From Caryophanales bacterium (GTDB lineage: Bacteria; Bacillota; Bacilli; Bacillales; Bacillaceae_J), in the NCBI GenBank assembly GCA_012840465.1, contig DULJ01000014.1, positions 1 to 64,000 on the forward strand: a stretch of 64,000 nucleotides of DNA. The letters are read 5' to 3'. Below, in pieces: positions 16,618 to 25,316 of this stretch. A program made the position numbers and the translations under genes. Position 1 is the first letter of the stretch; every line of letters starts with the position of its first letter. The notes below the pieces were generated by a model. That model ran no database searches and was not told the DNA's origin. It saw only the letters and a program-made list of their open reading frames with translations.

Positions 16618-17202
16618 ATGAACGTAACGATTGGTGTAGATTCATACACTTTTGAAAACAATGAAGAGGGGCTTAATGAACTTTTTAACACAATTAACAA
16701 AGTGATCATTGAGAAAGATGTTCATTTTAATTACATGATTGTCGATGGACAAGAAATTTATGAAAATCATGAGGATTATCTCCAAGAACATCTTCGATTA
16801 ATAAAAGAAATTGAAATAAAGGTAAATAGTGTACAAGAAATAATTAATGAGCTGTTAGTATCATTAAACGAATATACACGCCGGGCAATTCCGGAAATTC
16901 GGAATTTGATTGATCAGTTCTATCAAAATCCTGATGAACATTCGTGGAATACACTGCAGCAGTTTTTGGAAGGCATTGATTGGATTTATCAAACGATTAA
17001 GTCGATTGATCATACAGATAAATCATTTCAAGAATGGGATAAATATATCCATGCCATAGCTGTAATGGAAGTTGAGCTTCCGAACTTATTGGAAGCAATG
17101 GAAAATCGGGATGTCATTTTAATTGCAGATATCATCCAATATGAGGTTCTTCCACAATTTGAAATGATTTATGAAGAAACAGAAAAGGCGTTTCAAGAGT
17201 AG
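16618..17202 (+). CDS. Uncharacterised helical protein linked to flagellin glycosylation loci
   Basis: A 194-residue acidic, mostly helical protein. It opens with a short beta segment (MNVTIGVDSYTFENNEEGL), followed by long helices (LRLIKEIEIKVNSVQEIINELLVSLNEY and later). No signal peptide, membrane span or catalytic motif is seen. The ATG at 16618 follows AAGGTGGAGG; the longer frame from 16474 overlaps the hag terminator and is rejected. A sigma-D-like promoter lies upstream and the PseB-like gene 28 nt downstream. I do not recognise a characterised family; a role in flagellin glycosylation or its control is inferred only from position. Confidence 0.8.
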   Translation: MNVTIGVDSYTFENNEEGLNELFNTINKVIIEKDVHFNYMIVDGQEIYENHEDYLQEHLRLIKEIEIKVNSVQEIINELLVSLNEYTRRAIPEIRNLIDQFYQNPDEHSWNTLQQFLEGIDWIYQTIKSIDHTDKSFQEWDKYIHAIAVMEVELPNLLEAMENRDVILIADIIQYEVLPQFEMIYEETEKAFQE

Positions 17203-17229
17203 TAATTTAAGAAAAAGAGGCTAAAAGAG

Positions 17230-18243
17230 ATGATGAATAGTATCTATTCGGACAAGAAGATATTAATTATTGGTGGTACGGGGACAATCGGTAAGCATCT
17301 TGTAAAAGAATTGCTTTTACATAACCCTAAAGTGATCCGTATTTTTAGCCGCGATGAGCATAAGCAATTTGAGATGCAGCAGGAGATGGGTGATTTTCGC
17401 AATATTCGTTTTCTAATTGGTGATGTCCGTGATGAAAAAAGAGTACTACGTGCCATGGAAGACATTGATTTTATATTCCATTTAGCTGCGATGAAGCACG
17501 TTCCTGCGTGTGAATATAATCCTTTTGAAGCAGTAAAAACAAATGTAATCGGCACACAGAACGTCATTCAATCAGCAGTTGCTGCCGGTGTAAAGCGTGT
17601 CCTTTTTACAAGTACAGATAAAGCCATTGCACCTACAAATACGTATGGGGCAACTAAGTTAACCGCGGAAAGGTTAATTTCAGCAGCTGAATATCAAAAA
17701 GGGCCAAAGCAAACGATATTTAGTTCTGTACGATTTGGAAATGTAATGGGCTCAAGGGGCTCTGTTATTCCATTATTTAAAAAGCAAATTTTGGAACAAC
17801 GAAAAGTCACTGTTACAAATAAAGATATGATTCGGTATATGATGACACCTAAACAGGCGATTTCTCTAATGTTAAAAGCCAATGAAATGGCTGTTGGCGG
17901 AGAAGTATTTGTCTTAAAAATGCCAATTATTAGATTAACGGATATAGTTGAGGTAATGATTGAAGAAATAACTAAGAAATTTAATATAATTGATCAAATA
18001 GACATAGAGGAAATTGGTATTCGTCCTGGAGAAAAAATGTATGAAGAACTAATGACCGAGGACGAAGCGCGGATAGCACTAGAGACAAAAGAGATGTATA
18101 TTATTGGATCACCTTATAATAGTTATCGGGATTATCCTAATACTAGGAATGGGACTGTTCAAAAGCCTGAACTATCAGGTGATGAAATTATAGATAAAGA
18201 ATTATTAAGGGAATGGATTTTGACCGAGAAATTATTGGATTAA
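17230..18243 (+). CDS. pseB: UDP-GlcNAc 4,6-dehydratase, PseB/CapD-like SDR
   Basis: A 337-residue extended short-chain dehydrogenase: NAD-binding GGTGTIGKHLV at residues 14-24, catalytic STDKA with Thr-Asp-Lys and YGATK, and C-terminal GIRPGEKMYEEL typical of the PseB/CapD/LegB group. It would take UDP-GlcNAc to a 4-keto-6-deoxy sugar, the first step of pseudaminic- or legionaminic-type sugar synthesis. Whether the C5 configuration is inverted (Pse) or kept (Leg) cannot be read from sequence by eye; PseC-, PseG- and PseI-like neighbours favour Pse. The Maf gene follows by 18 nt. Confidence 0.85.
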   Translation: MMNSIYSDKKILIIGGTGTIGKHLVKELLLHNPKVIRIFSRDEHKQFEMQQEMGDFRNIRFLIGDVRDEKRVLRAMEDIDFIFHLAAMKHVPACEYNPFEAVKTNVIGTQNVIQSAVAAGVKRVLFTSTDKAIAPTNTYGATKLTAERLISAAEYQKGPKQTIFSSVRFGNVMGSRGSVIPLFKKQILEQRKVTVTNKDMIRYMMTPKQAISLMLKANEMAVGGEVFVLKMPIIRLTDIVEVMIEEITKKFNIIDQIDIEEIGIRPGEKMYEELMTEDEARIALETKEMYIIGSPYNSYRDYPNTRNGTVQKPELSGDEIIDKELLREWILTEKLLD

Positions 18244-18261
18244 GTATCGGGGAGAGTTATT

Positions 18262-21171
18262 ATGCAGGTAGATAATATAAACTATTTAAGACAATATCAT
18301 CGTCATATTCTAGAAACACTTCGTAATTATGAGAATCAAGAGAAGGATACAAATATAGAAATTATCAATTCGAAACAAGGACTAAAGACAATCCAAGTAG
18401 TGAAGGATGGACGAACGCAATTCATCCATAGTAAATATGATCCAAAGAATGAAACGGAAAAGTTAATTGATCAATTCGGTGAAGAAATTAGTAATTATGA
18501 ACATGTCCTTTTTTACGGAGTCGGTTTTGGTTACCACATTGAAGAATTTATGAACAGGTTTCCGCATTTTACATTTTCAATTTATGAACCCGTTATCGAT
18601 ATCTTTTATGAATTTACAAACCATTGTTCAATAAACTCGTTGCCCGTCCACCGATTAAAAGATATTTTTATTGAAACATCTAGGGAGGAAGGAAATCGAT
18701 TTTTAACAGCGTTAACTGAAAGAATGCAGGAAAGAATTTTACTTGTGGTACTTCCAAGCTATGAAAGAATTTATCAAGAACAATATCGATTTTTTAGTGA
18801 GGCTTTTAAGGAAGCAGTGCAAGCAAAAAGAAATAGCTATTATATTGATACAACCTTTAGTGCAAGGTGGACATTGAATAGCTTAATCAACTTTCCAAAG
18901 ACAATTTCAACACCCAATATATTAGATGGTTTTGATTCCAATTTTAAAAATAAGCCATTAATTATCGTATCAGCTGGCCCCTCATTAGAAGATGAATACG
19001 ATAATTTAAGATATATTAAAGAAAATAAATTAGCATATATCTTTGCAGTCGGTTCTGCGAACCGGGCGTTAATTGCTCAAAAGATTATGCCAGATGCTGT
19101 CTGTACGTACGATCCACAAGAACATAATTATAATGTTTTTGCTAGCATTATCGAACAAGGTATTACATCGATTCCGTTAATTTTTGGTACTAGCGTTGGT
19201 TTTGAAACATTGGATTGGTACCAAGGTCCAAAATTGCATATGGTTACAAGTCAAGATACAATTGCACAATATTATATTCAGAAAAGGGATCAAACTGGTA
19301 TTAATATCATTTACGATTCACCAACAATTGCTGCTGTTACATTTCAATTAGGTGCAAGATTAGGTTGTAATCCGGTTATCTTTGTGGGTCAAAACTTAGC
19401 TTTTAAAAATAATCAATTTTACTCGAAAGATGTTGAGTATAATAAGAAAAACCGACCTATTCAGGTGATTGAGCAGGACCGTCAAAATATACTATTGGTT
19501 GATGATGTCTACGGGAATCATGTTGAAACAACACCCTCATTCAACAACATGAAAGAAAATATTGAATGGTATATATCGCAGTCCTCCGAGGTAGAAGTAA
19601 TTAATACGACAAAGGGTGGCGCAGCAATAGCGGGGACAGTATTCCAACCTTTAGAAGAACTAATTAAAGAGCGACTAAAATCCCCAGCTGTCGTTGAAAA
19701 TTGGTATGAATCAACGGTGAACAACTATAACTTACTTTATACATCCGAGCGAATAACCAAAATGGAACATTCTATTAAAGAATTCCGTAAACTATATAAA
19801 GAGATTTTATATATCTTTGAAGATATCCAAAGATATATAAAGTCTAAAAATGAAAGTAAACTTTTAAAAAATATCATGAAATTCGATAAGTTAATGAAGA
19901 AAATAATTGTAAATGATTGTTATGTAAACTATATACAGCCGGTCAATCGTACTCTATATCAGGCATTAAGTATACGAGCGGCTAATATTCGAAAACAAAC
20001 AAGTGAAGTAGATAGAGCTAAGTTAATTATTGAATCATTTTATCCTTACTTAGACCGATGTAATCAAACGTTAGAACAGATTGTTGGTAGTGTCTATCAC
20101 GTTCATGGAGAACTTCAGGAAATTATAGAGCCAGAAAGTAAAAGTTATAAATTTTATTCTAGTGACTGTGGTGTATTTCATTATGAAGGTGAATGGGACA
20201 TAAAAAATTATGGACCTGGAAAAACAATAGGGTTTCGAATACATCAGCATGTTTCTCAAAAGAAAGGTGCATTAATACGCTTTAAATTTTTGGGAACATC
20301 ACTAAGAATATACGGATTTAAAAGTTCAAATGGCTCAGAAGATATAGAAATAATAATTGACGGAGAGAAGCGAAAATTCTCCCGGAAAAATTATCATTTC
20401 CATTTTTATGACACTCATTTTAACAAGCAATTATTAGTAGAAATTAAAAGTTTAAAAAATACAGACCATATAGTTGAAATAAAATTACAAGATGACAACT
20501 TATTAATATTTTCCGGGGTAGAAATAGATGTGGACTGCCGGGCTTTTCATATCGATGAAGAGACTGAGTTTAAGAATTTAACCATCGGTAAACGAATTCG
20601 GTGCCATTATAAAACGAACTATAATAATGTAGGTCAGTTTAGTGGGATCGGGAAAGAGACTAGTGCATTTATTCCGATAGAAGCAACAGCTTTTTCGTGT
20701 GGAGATTTTTATTTTGTTATGGTTGATGACGTAAATGGCGAGAAAAAATTGATTGCTGACCGAAATATCCAACACAGTATTTCGTGGGAAACGCTTTATG
20801 AATCAAGGATAGCGACTGCGGAAGGCCTACAGTTAAAATTTAAATCGATTTCAACAAGGTTAAGACTCATAACCGGCGGAAAGTCCCCAGAAGATTTGGA
20901 GAATGAATGGGACAAGTATATAGTATCGTCGAAAAAATTTCAGAATTCTATTGATACTTTTAATAGTAATTTTCTTTGGTCCTTAACTTTAACAAATCCG
21001 AACCATGGAATTACGAGTTTTAGATTTGGTGATACTAATAAGGATAGTAGAGTTATAAGAGGAGGAACTCCTTTTGAACATAAGCCTATAAAGACTGGAT
21101 ATGATGCTCTAAGATTTGATGTTATTCATAAAGATTTAGGTTTTAGACCACTATTGCTAGTAAAATTATAA
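18262..21171 (+). CDS. Maf-type flagellin nonulosonate transferase with C-terminal beta-rich extension
   Basis: A 969-residue protein. Residues 1 to about 615 are a motility-associated factor (Maf, DUF115): HVLFYGVGFGYHIEEFM near 75-95, and the central core IIVSAGPSLEDEYDNL, GSANRALIAQKIMPDAV and GGAAIAGTVFQPLEELI. Maf enzymes move CMP-activated Pse or Leg to Ser/Thr of flagellin. Beyond the usual end there are ~350 extra residues. A beta-sandwich-like part (about 625-770; FKFLGTSLRIYGFKSSNG, IEIIIDGEKRKF) resembles sugar-binding modules. A final part (about 770-969) ends in RVIRGGTPFEH ... GFRPLLLVKL, like C-termini seen in clostridial and phage surface proteins. GGGGAGAG precedes the ATG. 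The domain identity of the extension is inferred. Confidence 0.85.
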   Translation: MQVDNINYLRQYHRHILETLRNYENQEKDTNIEIINSKQGLKTIQVVKDGRTQFIHSKYDPKNETEKLIDQFGEEISNYEHVLFYGVGFGYHIEEFMNRFPHFTFSIYEPVIDIFYEFTNHCSINSLPVHRLKDIFIETSREEGNRFLTALTERMQERILLVVLPSYERIYQEQYRFFSEAFKEAVQAKRNSYYIDTTFSARWTLNSLINFPKTISTPNILDGFDSNFKNKPLIIVSAGPSLEDEYDNLRYIKENKLAYIFAVGSANRALIAQKIMPDAVCTYDPQEHNYNVFASIIEQGITSIPLIFGTSVGFETLDWYQGPKLHMVTSQDTIAQYYIQKRDQTGINIIYDSPTIAAVTFQLGARLGCNPVIFVGQNLAFKNNQFYSKDVEYNKKNRPIQVIEQDRQNILLVDDVYGNHVETTPSFNNMKENIEWYISQSSEVEVINTTKGGAAIAGTVFQPLEELIKERLKSPAVVENWYESTVNNYNLLYTSERITKMEHSIKEFRKLYKEILYIFEDIQRYIKSKNESKLLKNIMKFDKLMKKIIVNDCYVNYIQPVNRTLYQALSIRAANIRKQTSEVDRAKLIIESFYPYLDRCNQTLEQIVGSVYHVHGELQEIIEPESKSYKFYSSDCGVFHYEGEWDIKNYGPGKTIGFRIHQHVSQKKGALIRFKFLGTSLRIYGFKSSNGSEDIEIIIDGEKRKFSRKNYHFHFYDTHFNKQLLVEIKSLKNTDHIVEIKLQDDNLLIFSGVEIDVDCRAFHIDEETEFKNLTIGKRIRCHYKTNYNNVGQFSGIGKETSAFIPIEATAFSCGDFYFVMVDDVNGEKKLIADRNIQHSISWETLYESRIATAEGLQLKFKSISTRLRLITGGKSPEDLENEWDKYIVSSKKFQNSIDTFNSNFLWSLTLTNPNHGITSFRFGDTNKDSRVIRGGTPFEHKPIKTGYDALRFDVIHKDLGFRPLLLVKL

Positions 21172-21269
21172 TGTTTACAAGGTATATGAATAATTTCTAA
21201 TATAAAAGGAATTTTGCGTAGGATTATAAATCGTTATTAAATAGTATTTTTTTATATGGGGGTAAAACA

Positions 21270-21893
21270 ATGTGCATAGAGGTTGGAGAAAGAATATATC
21301 CTGAATTTTTTAATCAGGCGTATGAAGATCATCGTAATAGGTATTACTTTGCACTGAAATATATTAGAAGGGATAGTAAGATTTTAGATATCAGTTGTGG
21401 TAGTGGATATGGAACTGATTTTATGTCGAAAAACTCCAACTGTAGCATAGTAATTGGAGTCGATAAATCGAGGGAAGCCTTAGAGTGGGCAAAAAAGTAT
21501 TTTCTAAATGAAAAATGTAAATATATAGAATGCGACATCGAGAATTCTGTAGATTGTCTATTTGAATATGGTGATTTTGATTTAGTAACTTGTTTTGAAA
21601 CAATTGAGCATCTTGTGGATGATAAAAAATTTATTAAGAAATTATATAATCTTTTAAAAAAGGGTGGAAAACTTCTTATCAGCTCCCCTAATGAAGATGT
21701 AATTCCTTTTGAAAGAAACCCTTTTTTTGATAATGGAAAAAATCCTTTTCATTATAGACATTATACTTATAAACAGTTAACGGATTTACTAGAAAATGAA
21801 GGATTTCAAATAATAAAAAGTTATACACAGGAAAATGAAATAGTAGAGGGAAACAACTTACCAGTATTGTTTTTTGTATGTAAAAAACCTTAG
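21270..21893 (+). CDS. Class I SAM-dependent methyltransferase
   Basis: A 207-residue methyltransferase with motif I ILDISCGSGYGTDF (residues about 37-50), acidic loop VIGVDKS, motif FDLVTCFETIEHLVD and KKGGKLLISSPNE. This is the Methyltransf_11/UbiE-like fold; the substrate cannot be named. In a flagellin glycosylation island the likely role is O- or N-methylation of a sugar. It sits alone with 98 nt upstream. DNA here is clearly more AT-rich than the flagellar genes. Confidence 0.85.
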   Translation: MCIEVGERIYPEFFNQAYEDHRNRYYFALKYIRRDSKILDISCGSGYGTDFMSKNSNCSIVIGVDKSREALEWAKKYFLNEKCKYIECDIENSVDCLFEYGDFDLVTCFETIEHLVDDKKFIKKLYNLLKKGGKLLISSPNEDVIPFERNPFFDNGKNPFHYRHYTYKQLTDLLENEGFQIIKSYTQENEIVEGNNLPVLFFVCKKP

Positions 21894-21935
21894 AATTTTA
21901 TTATTATATTTGGTATTAACCGGAAGGTAAATGAT

Positions 21936-23393
21936 ATGGAAATAAATAAAAAAGTAATATTGTTCGGTGCATCATTAGCTGGAAAAAGGATGGCGTTTCT
22001 TTTTTTAAATACTATTGAAAAAGAAATTAGCTTTTTTGTAGATAATGATAAAAGAAAATGGGGCACAACGTTATTACAAAGAGAGATTTATTCACCTGAA
22101 TATCTAAAATCCATTGACAAGCAAAATTATATAGTAATTATTGCAAGTATGTATTCAGATGAAATTTCATTACAATTAAATAACTTGGGCTTTAAAATGA
22201 ATGAAAATTATTACCTAATGGAAAACGTAATAACATATCTTTTAGAAAGTTACTATAATGAAGAGAAAAATATTCTTCAGTTAAAAAGTAAATTCAAAAA
22301 AGCACCCGCAATGGAAAGTGACAATAACAAAGTTATTATTGTATTACCAAATGGATTTGTGATTGGAGGGCTAGAAATATGGAGCAAAAACTTATTTAAA
22401 CAACTTTTACATGATCAGAAGGATTGCTATATATTAAATCTTAGCCCATTGAACACTAATAATTTTTTAAAAAGAAACATATTAAGTTTTGAGTTTGATT
22501 ATTCTAACTATATACAGTCCCTTGAAGATTTGATGGTTCTTGTAAATGAATTATCACCGGTTACTATTATTTCTAATACATCGGAAGAGATTATGTTGGC
22601 ATGTAAACTATTAAATAGAACTGGTATTAGTAAAGATGTTAATTTAATAGCTGTAATTCATTCTGATTTACTTTCTTCATACGAACAATATAGAAGATTC
22701 GAAAGGTATACAACAAAGTTTATTTGTGTTAGTGAAGAAATACAAAGGAAGTTTAGAAGGATATTACCACATAGAGATAAAGATATTGTAGCTAAAATTT
22801 CTCCTATATCAATTAAAAAATCTCACAGTAGAATGTATTCTGTTGAGAATCAACCAATAAAATTGGGTTATGTTGCTAGATTAATTAAAAAAGATAAAAG
22901 AAGTCATGATATCATTCCATTTCTTGAAGCCTTGGAAAGAGTAAAGCAAAAATATGAATTACACATAGCTGGAGATGGAGAATGTTTTAAACTAATAGAT
23001 GAATATGTTAAAAAAAATGGATTAGAATCCAAAGTAGTATTATACGGACAAATATCTAATGAAGAAATATATAGTTTTTGGGAAACTAAAGATATCTTTT
23101 TAAACTTTTCTGAGCGGGAAGGAACGAGTATTTCCATGCTAGAAGCACTAGCGAATGGCGTCGTACCAGTTTTAACCAATGTTAGTGGAGTAGCAAAATT
23201 TGTAGACCATGGTGAAAATGGGTTTATTGTAGAACCAAAGGAAATAGGTAAAATGGTCGAATATATAAAATTATTGAGTGATAATAAAAAATTATTGCCT
23301 GCCTTTGGTCAAAAAAGTAGGGGAAAAGTTGAACGGAACTGTTCATTGGAAGAGTATGCTGATTATATTTGGGGCTGTTGTGAAATGGAGTGA
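21936..23393 (+). CDS. GT4-type glycosyltransferase with N-terminal Rossmann-like domain
   Basis: A 485-residue two-part protein. Residues 1 to about 105 form a small nucleotide-binding-like domain (KVILFGASLAGKRMAFLFL, FFVDNDKRKWG, YIVIIASMYSDEI) like that at the N-terminus of PglD-type proteins. Residues about 125-485 are a GT-B glycosyltransferase of family 4 (VLPNGFVIGGLEIWSKNL, IKLGYVARLIKKDKRS, LHIAGDGECFKLIDEY, EREGTSISMLEALANGVVP). It would extend or decorate the flagellin glycan using an unknown nucleotide sugar. The stop overlaps the region just before the GT2 start. Confidence 0.85.
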   Translation: MEINKKVILFGASLAGKRMAFLFLNTIEKEISFFVDNDKRKWGTTLLQREIYSPEYLKSIDKQNYIVIIASMYSDEISLQLNNLGFKMNENYYLMENVITYLLESYYNEEKNILQLKSKFKKAPAMESDNNKVIIVLPNGFVIGGLEIWSKNLFKQLLHDQKDCYILNLSPLNTNNFLKRNILSFEFDYSNYIQSLEDLMVLVNELSPVTIISNTSEEIMLACKLLNRTGISKDVNLIAVIHSDLLSSYEQYRRFERYTTKFICVSEEIQRKFRRILPHRDKDIVAKISPISIKKSHSRMYSVENQPIKLGYVARLIKKDKRSHDIIPFLEALERVKQKYELHIAGDGECFKLIDEYVKKNGLESKVVLYGQISNEEIYSFWETKDIFLNFSEREGTSISMLEALANGVVPVLTNVSGVAKFVDHGENGFIVEPKEIGKMVEYIKLLSDNKKLLPAFGQKSRGKVERNCSLEEYADYIWGCCEME

Positions 23394-23398
23394 ACCTA

Positions 23399-24538
23399 GT
23401 GTTAGTTTCAGTCATTATTCCTACTTTTAATTGTGAAGAATATATTGACAAGGCAATTGAAAGTTTATTAGAACAAAGTTATCGTAATATTGAAATCATT
23501 GTGGTGGATGACGGGTCTACTGATAGTACTAGAAAAGTATTATCAAAATTTGATAAGGATATCATTTATTTCTATAAGAAAAATGGTGGAGAGGCATCTG
23601 CCCGTAACTACGGTTTATCTAAAGCTACAGGTGAATATATTGCTTTTCTAGATGCAGATGATTATTATGATCCAATAAAAATTGAAAAGCAAATAAATGT
23701 AATGATCCAAAATCCGGAAGTAGATATTGTTTATAATGATGTAACTGTTATTGATACCAACAATCAAGAAATTAATATATTAAAAAGTGAAGGAACTTTT
23801 AATAATAAATATGATTTTTTTTCTCAAATGTTATATAGACAAATTATTCCTGCAACTGCATCAATGATGATAAAAAGGAACTGTATAGATCAAGGTATTC
23901 GGTATCCAGAACAATACACGAATTCTGTAGATTACTGGTTTACTCTTCAATTAGCAGAGCGGTATCAGTTTTATTATTTAGAAGAATCACTATATTCTTA
24001 TAGAAGGCACGAAAAAAATCTTACAAATCAACATGAAAAACAAATGAAATGTGAGAAGCAAATGATTAAAGATTTAGGATTGATTAAAATAAAGGATGCA
24101 ATAAATAAATCCACATTTAGTTATGATGAGCGGTGCATACTCTTATCTAAGATCTATCAAAAAATAGATATGTATGATAAAGCATTAATAGAAATTCAAA
24201 AAGTTAAAACTCATACATGGAGGAGTTCATTCCAAGCAGGTATCTGCCTGTACCTAGCACATAACTATAAAGTAGCTCTTCAAAGTTTTTTAATTAGTAT
24301 TCAAATGGATTCCTTAAAAGCAGAGGCATATAATAATGCTGGCTGTTGTTATCACATGTTAAACGAGGTAGAAAGAAGTATATTTTATTGGAAACAGGCG
24401 AAAAAAATAAGAGACGGATATCATGATCCAGATTATAATTTACAAATAGATAACAAGGTCAAAAAATTAACGGAAAGAGAATTAAGGGGTGTTCTGACAA
24501 ATTATAATTTGTTTAATATATCTCCCAATCACTCTTGA
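23399..24538 (+). CDS. GT2 glycosyltransferase with TPR-like C-terminus
   Basis: A 379-residue protein: GT-A family 2 domain at the N-terminus (SVIIPTFNCEEYIDKAIESL, IEIIVVDDGSTDST, metal-binding LDADD near residue 85) and a C-terminal TPR-like helical part (SFQAGICLYLAHNYKVALQSF, KAEAYNNAGCCYHMLNEVERS). GT2-TPR fusions are frequent in flagellin glycosylation loci. The GTG at 23399 with TGGAGTGA upstream is preferred to the GTG at 23390, which overlaps the ribosome site. A terminator follows. Confidence 0.85.
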   Translation: MLVSVIIPTFNCEEYIDKAIESLLEQSYRNIEIIVVDDGSTDSTRKVLSKFDKDIIYFYKKNGGEASARNYGLSKATGEYIAFLDADDYYDPIKIEKQINVMIQNPEVDIVYNDVTVIDTNNQEINILKSEGTFNNKYDFFSQMLYRQIIPATASMMIKRNCIDQGIRYPEQYTNSVDYWFTLQLAERYQFYYLEESLYSYRRHEKNLTNQHEKQMKCEKQMIKDLGLIKIKDAINKSTFSYDERCILLSKIYQKIDMYDKALIEIQKVKTHTWRSSFQAGICLYLAHNYKVALQSFLISIQMDSLKAEAYNNAGCCYHMLNEVERSIFYWKQAKKIRDGYHDPDYNLQIDNKVKKLTERELRGVLTNYNLFNISPNHS

Positions 24539-24545
24539 TTTAAGG

Positions 24546-24579
24546 AAGAGCTGTATTTACTACAGGCTCTCTATTTTTT
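24546..24579 (+). terminator. Terminator after the GT2 gene
   Basis: AAGAGCTGTA pairs with TACAGGCTCT (one bulged G), then CTATTTTTT. It separates the transferase genes from the HAD/ATP-grasp/SpsF genes. Confidence 0.75.
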
Positions 24580-24634
24580 CTGTTTCTTTCCGATACCAAC
24601 AGTACATCGATATTGATAATAAAGGAAGAAGACA

Positions 24635-25309
24635 ATGAGAAATTTAATTCCAATCTTTGATCTTGATGATACACTATACTGTGAGCATGATTATGTTCGT
24701 TCAGGTTTTAAAACTGTAGCTAATTTTATTGCCAATCAATATAGTTTTGTGACTAGTGATTTATTGTATAAGGACTTTATTGATGTATTGTCATCACAAG
24801 GAAGAGGACAAATTTTTAATATTATATGTGATAAGTATAACATCCCAATAGATATCTCTTTACTAGTGCAAGTTTATAGAGAACATAAGCCAGAATTAGT
24901 ATTATACGATGATGCAAAAGAGGCTCTTATATATTTTATTACAAGGAGTATACCGATAGGTTTAATAACAGATGGAGATTCAACTACACAATGGAGAAAG
25001 ATTGAATCCTTACAATTAGATAAACTGTTCAATGTTATTGTTGTAACTAATGATTTAGGTATTGAATATTGGAAGCCTAGTGTAGTTCCATATAAAAAAG
25101 TCGCTAAGGCGTTAAATGTACCCATTGGAAAATGTGTTTATATAGGTGATAACCCGAATAAAGATTTTATTACAGCGAAAAAGTTAGGTATGAAAACTAT
25201 AAGAATTGTACGTGAGATTGGTGATCACATGAAGACAAGATTGGATAATATATATGAAGCTGATAAAGAAATTTACTCTTTAACCGAATTATTGGCGGAA
25301 TGGAGTTGA
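24635..25309 (+). CDS. HAD-superfamily hydrolase
   Basis: A 224-residue HAD phosphatase of subfamily IA type: motif I FDLDDTLY (nucleophile Asp9 region), motif II LITDG, Lys in WKPSVVPYKKV and motif III GDNPNKDFITAKKLG. An alpha-helical cap lies between motifs I and II. The substrate is unknown; candidates are sugar phosphates in the island pathway. AAAGGAAG precedes the ATG. The stop lies 8 nt before the TTG start of an ATP-grasp gene, so the two are probably translated together. Confidence 0.85.
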   Translation: MRNLIPIFDLDDTLYCEHDYVRSGFKTVANFIANQYSFVTSDLLYKDFIDVLSSQGRGQIFNIICDKYNIPIDISLLVQVYREHKPELVLYDDAKEALIYFITRSIPIGLITDGDSTTQWRKIESLQLDKLFNVIVVTNDLGIEYWKPSVVPYKKVAKALNVPIGKCVYIGDNPNKDFITAKKLGMKTIRIVREIGDHMKTRLDNIYEADKEIYSLTELLAEWS

Positions 25310-25316
25310 GTCTTAT

